DNA of 7,065 nt from DATGYC01 sp035298385 (lineage in GTDB: Bacteria > Bacillota > Sulfobacillia > Symbiobacteriales > Symbiobacteriaceae): contig DATGYC010000014.1 of NCBI GenBank assembly GCA_035298385.1, forward strand, positions 1-7,065, read 5' to 3'. Both the position numbers and the translations under genes were made by a program. Numbering within the stretch: the first letter of the stretch is position 1; the number at the start of each line of letters is the position of its first letter. Under the pieces are notes generated by a model that saw only the letters and a list, made by a program, of their open reading frames with translations, was not told the origin of the DNA and made no database searches. Of this stretch, positions 1 to 5,752 are shown piece after piece.

Positions 1-490
1 CAAGCGGCAACTGGACACAGCGCTGATGGAACTCTGGGAGACCCAGCGGCGGCAGACGGTGGTCGTGATTGACGAGGCGCACCTGCTCTCGCCAGCCATG
101 CTGGAGGAGGTCCGCTTCTTGACCAACCACCAGATGGACTCGACCTCGCCGCTCTCCCTGCTCCTGGTGGGGCAGCCGGAGCTCGGGCGGAAGCTGACCC
201 TGCAGGCGTTTGAGGCGGTAAGGCAGCGCATAACCCTGCGCTACCACCTGGAAGGGCTGAAGGTGGACGACACCAGGGCGTACATCCAGCACCACCTGAC
301 CGTGGCTGGTGCCGCCCGACCGCTCTTTAGCGACGAAGCAATCCGCCTGGTCTACCAGCGAACCCGTGGGATTCCGCGGGAGGTGAACAACGTCTGTTCG
401 TCCTGCCTGCTCGCGGCCTATGCGGAGCAGAGGTCGGTGGTAGATGAGGCGACCGTGAAGACGGTGCTGGCCGAGTTTCCGGAGCACTGA
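1..490 (+). CDS. ExeA/TniB-like AAA+ ATPase, probable transposition protein (5' partial)
   Basis: The open frame runs in from the left edge (first full codon at base 2) and stops with TGA at 488-490. An internal ATG at 26 is unlikely to be the true start, because the frame is open upstream and the Walker A loop must lie outside the window. Counting from that ATG, the visible part has a Walker B strand ending in acidic DEAH (residues 16-19), a sensor-1-like segment ending VGQPEL (48-53), a basic RQR stretch (66-68) and a sensor-2-like GIPREVN (115-121). This combination is typical of ExeA/GspA-type AAA+ ATPases. Proteins of this type occur both in type II secretion and, in shortened form, as the ATP-dependent target-selection partner of a DDE transposase, like TniB, MuB or IstB. 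The stop codon lies just before a hairpin and a repeat-bearing terminus, which favours the transposition role. The transposase gene would be expected upstream, outside the window. Confidence 0.8.
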   Translation, partial: KRQLDTALMELWETQRRQTVVVIDEAHLLSPAMLEEVRFLTNHQMDSTSPLSLLLVGQPELGRKLTLQAFEAVRQRITLRYHLEGLKVDDTRAYIQHHLTVAGAARPLFSDEAIRLVYQRTRGIPREVNNVCSSCLLAAYAEQRSVVDEATVKTVLAEFPEH

Positions 491-493
491 TGC

Positions 494-513
494 GGGGGCA
501 CGAAAGTGCCCCC
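494..513 (+). terminator. Hairpin after the ATPase gene, probable terminator
   Basis: A perfect 8-bp stem (GGGGGCAC pairing with GTGCCCCC) closes a GAAA tetraloop and starts 3 nt after the ATPase stop. No T-run follows on the plus strand, so it is not a textbook intrinsic terminator, although the position and stability fit transcript termination or 3'-end protection. Being palindromic, it could also act on transcripts entering the element from the protease promoter on the other strand. Confidence 0.55.
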
Positions 514-524
514 ATCCCTGATCT

Positions 525-574
525 CAGTTAGGTTCAGCTAACGTGAGCAGGTAGGGGGCAGTTAGCCTGAGCAG
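525..574. repeat. Imperfect 16-bp direct repeats at the transposon end, likely transposase binding sites
   Basis: Read on the minus strand, CTGCTCAGGCTAACTG (559-574) and CTGCTCACGTTAGCTG (535-550) match at 13 of 16 positions, with starts 24 bp apart. A third, weaker copy at 525-540 shares CAGTTAG on the plus strand (about 11 of 16) and overlaps the second. The outermost copy begins 5 bp inside the proposed TGTCG tip. This arrangement, a tip followed by spaced same-orientation repeats, is what multi-site ends of Tn7- or Tn5053-like elements look like. The repeats also encode the anomalous last codons of the minus-strand protease frame. Confidence 0.6.
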
Positions 575-1073
575 CGACATCATTGGCTGACTGGTGGTTA
601 AGGCCGATAACATGACCCAGTTCATGGGCGGCAACACTCTGATACTCCTGACTAGTCGTGAAGACAGAGGTCTTGTAAGCGTTAATCAAAGCATCGGCAG
701 AAGTCAGGGTCGTGCCACTAGGGTACAGATAGGTGATTCCAAGGTCCGTGCTTGCTGAATCCCAGTAGGAATTGACCGAGTTGAGCGCATCAGAGCGATT
801 GTAGAAGTAGACCAAGGTCGATTGAGAATTCCAGTTGGATATCGCGGTAGAAAAGGCGTTGCGTATTGTAGAGCCGGGAGTCGCTAGATTCGAACCCCAC
901 CTGTAATCGATAGAAACTGTCTGCCCTGTCGTGTGGCTTCGGTAATAGCATGCCGGCCAAGCGGATTCGGCACCACATGGTGAAGAATCATCTATAACTA
1001 CTGCTTGGCTCGCGGGTGCTGTCAGACAGGCAATGAAGAAAAACAACACGGCCAGCCATCGCTTCGATCGCAT
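534..1073 (-). pseudogene. Secreted metzincin-type zinc metalloprotease, 3' end apparently lost to transposon insertion
   Basis: The frame encodes 179 residues from the ATG at 1073, which has AGGGG 9 nt upstream; an in-frame TTG at 1079 is too close to that site. Residues 1-24 form a clear signal peptide: basic RSKR, hydrophobic LAVLFFFIACLTA, and a likely cleavage after SQA. The mature part carries the complete metzincin zinc motif HELGHVIGLNH (150-160), with three zinc-binding histidines and the catalytic glutamate, so the ancestor was an exported peptidase resembling matrixins. Metzincins need a methionine-turn a little downstream; here the chain ends only 19 residues after the motif with no such Met. 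Codons from 165 onward lie in the proposed transposon end (tip at 579), so the last 14-15 residues are probably foreign. The gene is visibly more A/T-rich than its neighbours, suggesting separate acquisition. An alternative is an unusually short intact relative. Confidence 0.65.
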
Positions 1074-1105
1074 TAGCAAGTTCCCCTCTCTTTAATACTA
1101 CACAA

Positions 1106-1133
1106 AATATAATGTAACGGTTTTTTCTGTCAA
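1106..1133 (-). promoter_or_regulatory. Strong sigma-70/sigma-A-type promoter for the protease gene
   Basis: On the minus strand a perfect TTGACA (-35, bases 1128-1133) is followed after 16 bp by TATATT (-10, bases 1106-1111; 5 of 6 to consensus). Transcription would start near 1099, leaving a short leader with the AGGGG site before the ATG at 1073. It is the best consensus promoter in the window and points toward the transposon end. Confidence 0.75.
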
Positions 1134-1179
1134 TACATAAAACCCTGCCATTAGTCGTGCCTTACAGTGCGTAATACGA

Positions 1180-1207
1180 AGGAGCCACCCCAGATGGGGT
1201 GGCTCCT
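1180..1207 (-). terminator. Terminator hairpin after citrate synthase
   Basis: A perfect 12-bp stem (AGGAGCCACCCC with its complement) encloses a 4-nt loop and lies 10 nt past the citrate synthase stop. Downstream on the minus strand is TTCGTATTA rather than a run of T, so termination strength is uncertain. It marks the end of the TCA cluster transcript and separates it from the protease promoter. Confidence 0.7.
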
Positions 1208-1217
1208 ACTTGCGAAC

Positions 1218-2351
1218 TTACTTGCGCTCCGCCAGCTGGACGTAGGCCAGCTTCTCCGGGCCGACGTACTCAGCACGCGGCCGCATGATGCGGTTGTTGG
1301 CGAGCTGCTCCAGGATGTGGGCCGTCCAGCCCGACACACGGGAGACCGCGAAGATCGGGGTGAAGAGGTCCGTCGGGATCCCCATCACGTAGTAGGCCGA
1401 GCCCGAGTAGAGGTCCACGTTCGGGTAGAGCCCCTTCTCACGCAGGACGACCTGCTCGATCGCACGGGTCATATCCAGCCACTTGGTGTTGCCAGCCCGC
1501 TTGCCGACCTCCTCGGAGAGCTCCTCCAGGATGTAGGCGCGGGGGTCCTTGGTCTTGTAGACCCGGTGGCCGAAGCCCATGATCTTCTTCTTGAGGGTCA
1601 GGGCCTCCTTGATCCACGGCTCCACGTTCTCGACCGAGCCGATCTCCTCTTCCATCTTCATGACCATCTCGTTCGCGCCGCCGTGCAGCGGGCCCTTCAG
1701 GGCGCCCACGGCAGCGGTAACGGCGGAGTAGATGTCGGTCAGGGTGGCAACCGTCACCCGGCCCGAGAAGGTGGAGGCGTTCAGCTCATGGTCGGCGTGC
1801 AGGATCAGGGCGACGTCGAAGACGTGCGCCTGGAAGGCGTCCGGCTCGGTGCCGGTCAGCATCCAGAGGAAGTTGGCAGCATGGGAGAGGTCGGTACGCG
1901 GGGCGACCGGCTCCTTGCCGTTGCGGATCTGCTCCCAGGCGGCGACGACGGTCGCGGTCTGGGCGGTCAGCTTGATCGAGGTGGCAACATAGTTCTCGCG
2001 GCCGGTCGACTCGGCGGCGGAATCAAAGTTGCCCAGAAGGGAGATGGCGGTGCGCAGGGCGGCCATCGGGTGGATGGTCTTCGGCAGCGCCTTCAGGCCC
2101 GCCAGGACCTCAGCGGGGACGTTCCGGGCGGCCTTCAGCTGGGCGTCGAACGCCGCCAGCTCAGCCGCAGTCGGCAGCTTCTTGTTGTAAAGGAGATAGG
2201 TGACCTCCTCGAACGAGGAGTGCTTAGCGAGATCCGCGATGTCATAACCGCAGTAGACAAGGCGACCCTCATGCCCATCAACGAAACAGATCTCGGAGTT
2301 CCCCGCAACTACATCTTCCAAACCGGCCTTAAACGTAGGGGACGAAGCCAT
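1218..2351 (-). CDS. gltA: Citrate synthase
   Basis: Condenses oxaloacetate and acetyl-CoA to citrate, the entry step of the TCA cycle, in the cytoplasm. From the ATG at 2351 the protein has 377 residues, the size of the short Gram-positive-type enzymes such as Bacillus CitZ (about 370) rather than the longer E. coli GltA. The catalytic triad is visible: His223 in PLHGGAN, His262 in GFGHRVY and Asp313 in PNVDLYSG. Also present are HADHELNAST (185-194), which is conserved in the family, and Arg337 in the AVSRVSGW segment, a likely substrate-binding residue. The longer frame to a TTG at 2402 adds 17 residues unlike the family, whereas the chosen ATG has AGAAAGGA 8 nt upstream. It is the last gene of the icd-mdh-citrate synthase run, 106 nt after mdh. 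2-Methylcitrate synthase activity cannot be excluded from sequence alone, but the neighbours argue for the TCA enzyme; citZ would be an equally valid symbol. Confidence 0.95.
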   Translation of the reverse strand: MASSPTFKAGLEDVVAGNSEICFVDGHEGRLVYCGYDIADLAKHSSFEEVTYLLYNKKLPTAAELAAFDAQLKAARNVPAEVLAGLKALPKTIHPMAALRTAISLLGNFDSAAESTGRENYVATSIKLTAQTATVVAAWEQIRNGKEPVAPRTDLSHAANFLWMLTGTEPDAFQAHVFDVALILHADHELNASTFSGRVTVATLTDIYSAVTAAVGALKGPLHGGANEMVMKMEEEIGSVENVEPWIKEALTLKKKIMGFGHRVYKTKDPRAYILEELSEEVGKRAGNTKWLDMTRAIEQVVLREKGLYPNVDLYSGSAYYVMGIPTDLFTPIFAVSRVSGWTAHILEQLANNRIMRPRAEYVGPEKLAYVQLAERK

Positions 2352-2359
2352 GCCGATCG

Positions 2360-2367
2360 TCCTTTCT
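2360..2367 (-). promoter_or_regulatory. Ribosome binding site that sets the citrate synthase start
   Basis: AGAAAGGA on the minus strand lies 8 nt before the ATG at 2351. It supports this start over the in-frame TTG at 2402. A 6-bp inverted pair (GGCGTG and CACGCC on the minus strand) lies just upstream of it, too loose to call a regulatory element. Confidence 0.6.
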
Positions 2368-2457
2368 CGGGCGTGACCCCCATGTGAGTGGACGCACGCC
2401 AATAAGAGTTGATCTGCTGAACCGAGGACCCGCGGAACTCGGACGTATGATTAATAC

Positions 2458-3408
2458 CTAGCCCTTAAGCAGGCCGGCGTTCAGCATCTCCACCATCGCC
2501 TTGACCCCAGCGGCGGACTTGTCGAGGGCCGCCTTCTCATCAGCGGTCAGCTCGATCTCGAGGATCTTCTCGAGGCCGTCGCCGCCCATCAGGGTCAGGA
2601 CGCCGAGGCACATATCGTTGTAGCCGTACTCGCCCTCAAGGTAGGCGATCGTCGGGATGATGCGCTTGCGGTCCTTCAGGATCGCCTCGATCATCTCCAC
2701 GATCGACATGCCGGGGGCATAGCCAGCAGAGGTACCCATCAACTGGACGATCTCGCCGCCACCCTTGCGGGTACGCTCGACGATCGCATCGATCTGCTCC
2801 TTCGGCAGGAGCTTCTCGACCGGGATGCCGCCGGCGTAGGTGTAGCGGACGAGCGGAACCATCTCGTCGCCGTGGCCACCGAGAACGGTGCCCTGGATGT
2901 CCTGGAAGGAGCAGCCGATGGCGTTGGCGAGGAAGGTGCGGTAACGGGCGGTATCAAGGACGCCCGACTGGCCGATGACGCGGGACTTCGGGAAGCCCGA
3001 GGCCTTCAGCGCCACGTAGGTCATGGAGTCGACCGGGTTGGTCAGAACGATGATCGTCGAGTTCGGGGCGTACTCGGCAACCTTCTGGGCCACGTCCTTG
3101 ACGATGGCGGCGTTGGTGTTGACGAGGTCCTCGCGGCTCATGCCAGGCTTGCGGGGCAGGCCAGCCGTGATCACGACGATGTCGGAATCAGCGATATCTG
3201 CGTAGTTAGCGGTACCGCTAAAGTGGACGTCACGCCCGAAGACGGGCATGGCCTCCATCAGGTCAAGGGCGACGCCCTTGGCAAAGTTCTCGCGAGTAGG
3301 CAGGTCAACCAAGACGATATCGCCCAGGTCCTTCGCTGCTGCAAAGATGGCGGTGCCCTGACCGGTGAATCCGGAGCCGACGATGGAGATCTTATTCCGC
3401 TTCTTCAT
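2458..3408 (-). CDS. mdh: Malate dehydrogenase (NAD-dependent, LDH-like)
   Basis: Oxidises malate to oxaloacetate with NAD+, supplying the substrate of the citrate synthase encoded next. The 316-residue protein, from the ATG at 3408, has the Rossmann glycine motif GSGFTGQG (11-18) and Asp35 at the end of the second strand, the usual NAD-binding acidic residue. It also has the malate-specific loop RKPGMSR with Arg86 and Arg92, LTNPVD (122-127), the Asp152/Arg155 pair in LDTARYR, and catalytic His179 in GGHGDEM. Arginine, rather than glutamine, at the specificity position separates it from lactate dehydrogenase; the size and motifs match Bacillus Mdh (about 312). The frame continues upstream to overlap the end of icd, but those 40 residues do not resemble the family. 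A GGGAGGT site lies 12 nt before the chosen ATG, a somewhat long spacing. It lies 80 nt after icd and is probably co-transcribed. The 106-nt gap to citrate synthase holds only a weak 5-bp hairpin (2422-2442). Confidence 0.95.
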   Translation of the reverse strand: MKKRNKISIVGSGFTGQGTAIFAAAKDLGDIVLVDLPTRENFAKGVALDLMEAMPVFGRDVHFSGTANYADIADSDIVVITAGLPRKPGMSREDLVNTNAAIVKDVAQKVAEYAPNSTIIVLTNPVDSMTYVALKASGFPKSRVIGQSGVLDTARYRTFLANAIGCSFQDIQGTVLGGHGDEMVPLVRYTYAGGIPVEKLLPKEQIDAIVERTRKGGGEIVQLMGTSAGYAPGMSIVEMIEAILKDRKRIIPTIAYLEGEYGYNDMCLGVLTLMGGDGLEKILEIELTADEKAALDKSAAGVKAMVEMLNAGLLKG

Positions 3409-3438
3409 ACTCTTCAAGCAACCTCCCTCTATCATTCG

Positions 3439-3471
3439 CGATGGGCGACGGATTTGGCCCGTCGCCCATCG
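3439..3471 (-). terminator. 13-bp stem-loop between icd and mdh (partial terminator or mRNA-processing/stability element)
   Basis: A perfect 13-bp stem (CGATGGGCGACGG and its complement) encloses a 7-nt loop. It starts 17 nt after the icd stop and ends about 10 nt before the mdh ribosome binding site. No T-run follows on the minus strand, so full termination is doubtful. Its place inside an apparent operon suggests attenuation between icd and mdh or protection of the icd 3' end. The type assignment is therefore tentative. Confidence 0.5.
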
Positions 3472-3488
3472 TGCTATGAACGGTTTAC

Positions 3489-4757
3489 TTACATGTTCTC
3501 GATGATCGCTTGGCCGAACTCCGAGCACTTGACTTCGGTGGCGCCTGCGGTGAGACGGGCGAAGTCGTAGGTGACGGTGCCTTGAGCGATCGCCTTTTCG
3601 AGGCCCTTAATAATGAGATCGGCGGCTTCGTGCCAGCCCATGTAGCGGAGCATCATCTCGCCGGAGAGGATGACCGAACCGGGGTTGACCTTGTCCAGCC
3701 CGGCGTACTTCGGCGCCGTGCCGTGGGTCGCCTCAAAGAGGCCAAAGCCGTCGGAGTAGGAGATGTTGGCGCCCGGGGCGATGCCGATGCCGCCGACGAT
3801 CGCGGCTGCATGGTCGGAGAGGTAATCGCCGTTCAGGTTCAGGGTGGCGATGACGTCCCATTCCTCGGGGCGGAGGAGCATCTGCTGGAAGGTGATGTCG
3901 GCGATGCGATCGCGGACCAGGATCTTGCCCTCGGGCATCTTGCCCTTGAACTCGTCCCCCCAGAGCTCATCCTCGGTGATGCAGTACGACCGGAACTCTT
4001 GGGTGGCCACTTGGTAGCCCCAGTCCCGGAAGGCGCCCTCGGTGAACTTCTGGATGTTCCCCTTATGAACCAGCGTGACACACTTGCGCTTATTGGCGAT
4101 GGCGAACTCGATCGCCGACCGCACCAGTCGCTTGGAGCCGAACTCGGAGACCGGCTTGATGCCGATGCCGATGTTCTCGCTGCATTCAGCGTTGGGGAGT
4201 TGCTTCTTCATCTCCGTGGCGATGAACTGCTGGACCTGCTTCGCCTCCGGGGTACCCGCCTTCCACTCGATGCCGGCGTAGATGTCCTCGGTGTTCTCCC
4301 GGAAGATGACGACGTCAAACTTGTCCGGGGACTTGACCGGGGAGGGCACGCCGGTGAACCAGCGAACGGGGCGGACGCAGGCGTACAGGTCGAGGATCTG
4401 CCGCAGGGCGACGTTGAGTGAGCGGATGCCACCACCGACCGGGGTGGTCAGGGGGCCCTTGATGCCGACGCGGTACTCCCGCATCGCCGTCACGGTATCA
4501 TCGAGGAGCCATTCGCCGTACTTGTTCAGGGACTTCTCACCAGCGAAGACCTCAAACCAGACGATCTGGCGCTTCCCACCGTAAGCCTTACGGACGGCGG
4601 CGTCAAAGACCGGCTGCGAAGCCTTCCAGATGTCGGGGCCGGTACCGTCACCCTCGATGAACGGAATGATCGGTTGGTCCGGGACTTTTAGCTTCCCATC
4701 GACCATGGTAATCGCCTGGCCTTGGGACGGCGGGATCAGCCGCTCAAACTTTGCCAC
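3489..4757 (-). CDS. icd: Isocitrate dehydrogenase, NADP-dependent
   Basis: Oxidatively decarboxylates isocitrate to 2-oxoglutarate, making NADPH, as a cytoplasmic homodimer. The 422-residue chain has the length of E. coli (416) and B. subtilis (423) Icd, and the isocitrate-binding residues fall at the E. coli numbers: Ser113, Asn115, Arg119, Arg129 and Arg153, plus Tyr160. Metal-binding aspartates correspond to Asp311 and Asp315 in LNGDYLSD. The NADP determinants are all kept with a 6-residue offset: Lys350-Tyr351 in HGTAPKY, Tyr397 and Arg401. The enzyme is therefore predicted to use NADP, not NAD. Ser113 is also the residue phosphorylated by AceK in E. coli, but no AceK gene is visible. 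The C-terminus KCSEFGQAIIENM is very E. coli-like. It begins with GTG, supported by GGAGGT 6 nt upstream, and is the first gene of the TCA run, behind its own promoter. Confidence 0.96.
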   Translation of the reverse strand: MAKFERLIPPSQGQAITMVDGKLKVPDQPIIPFIEGDGTGPDIWKASQPVFDAAVRKAYGGKRQIVWFEVFAGEKSLNKYGEWLLDDTVTAMREYRVGIKGPLTTPVGGGIRSLNVALRQILDLYACVRPVRWFTGVPSPVKSPDKFDVVIFRENTEDIYAGIEWKAGTPEAKQVQQFIATEMKKQLPNAECSENIGIGIKPVSEFGSKRLVRSAIEFAIANKRKCVTLVHKGNIQKFTEGAFRDWGYQVATQEFRSYCITEDELWGDEFKGKMPEGKILVRDRIADITFQQMLLRPEEWDVIATLNLNGDYLSDHAAAIVGGIGIAPGANISYSDGFGLFEATHGTAPKYAGLDKVNPGSVILSGEMMLRYMGWHEAADLIIKGLEKAIAQGTVTYDFARLTAGATEVKCSEFGQAIIENM

Positions 4758-4763
4758 GTCGAC

Positions 4764-4769
4764 ACCTCC
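4764..4769 (-). promoter_or_regulatory. Ribosome binding site that sets the GTG start of icd
   Basis: A perfect GGAGGT on the minus strand lies 6 nt before GTG at 4757. It supports this non-ATG start, which also aligns with the family N-terminus. Confidence 0.8.
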
Positions 4770-4813
4770 AGCATGACTGCCTCTTCCGGGAGATTATCAC
4801 CATTTCCTCCCCT

Positions 4814-4822
4814 ATAGTACCA
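4814..4822 (-). promoter_or_regulatory. Candidate extended -10 promoter for the icd-mdh-citrate synthase run
   Basis: The minus strand reads TGGTACTAT, an extended -10 (TGn plus TACTAT), about 55 nt before the icd GTG and beyond the upstream gene's terminator. No good -35 is seen at the usual distance, as can be the case for extended -10 promoters. A second -10-like GATAAT at 4793-4798 is an alternative. The transcript would have a short leader of about 50 nt. Confidence 0.45.
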
Positions 4823-4860
4823 ATCTTTCTAGATGGGCGAAAGGGTTCGTATCCGTTACA

Positions 4861-4905
4861 TAAGAAAAAATTTGTGCCGCAGTAAGTCTTTGACCTACTG
4901 CGGCA
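4861..4905 (-). terminator. Rho-independent terminator of the proline-rich protein gene
   Basis: On the minus strand a 10-bp stem (TGCCGCAGTA with TACTGCGGCA, 4875-4905), with a 3-bp inner extension, is followed by CAAATTTTTTCTTA. This is a classic hairpin plus U-tract, starting 9 nt after the stop at 4915. It shows that the minus-strand frame upstream is a transcribed gene and insulates icd from it. Confidence 0.9.
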
Positions 4906-4914
4906 ATACGGCAC

Positions 4915-5670
4915 TTACAGGATTTTACGAGCGTATCTTCCAGCCCGTGTGGAATAGGTACCATCGCCGGTACTCAGTGGTCGCTGCGGTTGTTCGGGCG
5001 GAACGGGTGGAAGCGGTACGGCGGGCGCCAGGGTAGGGTAGTAAGGAATGGGCTCTGCGACGGGTTGTTCTGGCGGTGGGCTCAGGTCTGCACCGGACGG
5101 CTCTGGGGCGTACGTGCGGTGGGCAACGGGGTCTGTCGGTTGGGGCTCGTGGGCCAGCGGGGTCCGGCGCCAGGGGTTCAGGGTCGCCTCGGCCGGGATC
5201 AACTCCTGGAGCGCCTCGAGCGGCGCGGGTGGGCCGGGCTGAGCCGGAACGCCAGAGAGGGCGCCCGGGTCGATCGGAATGCCGGTCGTGGCGGGCGGCC
5301 AGGCCCAACCGGGTGCAGCGATTGGCGTCGGCTTGACAGGGGGGCTGGCGGGGATCGACTGTTGCGCCGGGATGGGTGGTGGCGGCGCCCAGGCTGGCGC
5401 GACCGGTGGGGCGTAGGGAGTTGGGCTCGGCCCGGGCGCCCCACCCTGCTGGGGCAACAGGGCCGTCAGCGACGGGTTGATCCCGCCGGCCCAGGGGTCG
5501 GCCTGCTGCGGCGGGCCAGCCTGGGGCTGGGCGCCCTGCTGCTGCGGCTGCTGTGGCTGGGGCGGCATCGGTGGCATGGGCGGCATCATCGGCGGCGGCG
5601 GTGGCATCTGACCATTCATCGGCATCCCATACTGGGGCATGGGCGGGGCGGCGATCATCCCGCGGGGCAT
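4915..5670 (-). CDS. Proline-rich low-complexity protein of unknown function
   Basis: I do not recognise a family. The frame gives about 251 residues from the ATG at 5670, or 258 from the ATG at 5691. The inner start is preferred because AGAGGT lies 7 nt before it, while the outer one has only a weak GAGAGAA. About 29% of residues are proline by hand count. The N-terminal third is rich in Pro, Met and Gln, with PPPPP, repeated MPP units and Q runs. The middle is Pro/Ala/Gly with scattered aromatic residues (WAWPP, YYP). The last 20 or so residues change character to a Thr/Ser/Gly stretch ending in basic RAGRYARKIL. There is no signal peptide, membrane segment or catalytic motif, so a disordered linker, scaffold, coat or surface-associated role is possible but unproven. 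A textbook terminator follows the stop, and Pro codons are mostly CCG/CCC/CCA on this strand, supporting the minus frame over the long open plus-strand frame opposite. It is divergent from the methyltransferase gene. Confidence 0.7.
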   Translation of the reverse strand: MPRGMIAAPPMPQYGMPMNGQMPPPPPMMPPMPPMPPQPQQPQQQGAQPQAGPPQQADPWAGGINPSLTALLPQQGGAPGPSPTPYAPPVAPAWAPPPPIPAQQSIPASPPVKPTPIAAPGWAWPPATTGIPIDPGALSGVPAQPGPPAPLEALQELIPAEATLNPWRRTPLAHEPQPTDPVAHRTYAPEPSGADLSPPPEQPVAEPIPYYPTLAPAVPLPPVPPEQPQRPLSTGDGTYSTRAGRYARKIL

Positions 5671-5752
5671 GAGCATCACCTCTTGCACCATGTTTCTCTC
5701 ATGCTATGCCGGGCGCACGGCCCAAGACTTCCGAATACGGTGGGGAGGGGGT

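Larger units (their letters stand above)
1..579 (+). mobile_element. Right-end portion of a transposon (Tn7/Tn5053/Mu-like organisation inferred)
   Basis: Three observations support this. An AAA+ ATPase gene of the transposition-associated type ends at 490. Related 16-bp repeats then fill 525-574. The sequence finishes in CGACA at 575-579, so the end reads 5'-TGTCG inward on the minus strand. TGT...ACA tips with several internal transposase-binding repeats are characteristic of Tn7, Tn5053/Tn552 and related DDE elements. The position 579 also falls inside an interrupted protease gene. If the element makes 5-bp duplications, as Tn7 and Tn5053 do, TCATT at 580-584 would be one copy. The left end and the transposase lie outside the window, so the exact boundary and family are inferred. 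Confidence 0.6.

Noticed and set aside
1167..2387. Long open plus-strand frame (406 residues) opposite citrate synthase
   Set aside because: It is the complement of a gene with a full catalytic triad. Its Gly/Arg/Val/Asp-rich composition is typical of an antisense shadow in high-GC DNA.
3409..3528. N-terminal extension of mdh overlapping the icd end
   Set aside because: The extra 40 residues span the intergenic stem-loop and do not resemble the Mdh N-terminus, which begins at MKKRNKISIVGSG.
3510..4421. Open plus-strand frame opposite icd, and a similar one at 2872-3570 opposite mdh
   Set aside because: Both lie opposite strongly conserved enzymes and show only shadow-type composition.
4748..4805. 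Possible short leader frame in the icd leader starting GTG after GGAGG
   Set aside because: It would begin almost at the predicted transcript 5' end and has no recognisable peptide. It is probably chance.
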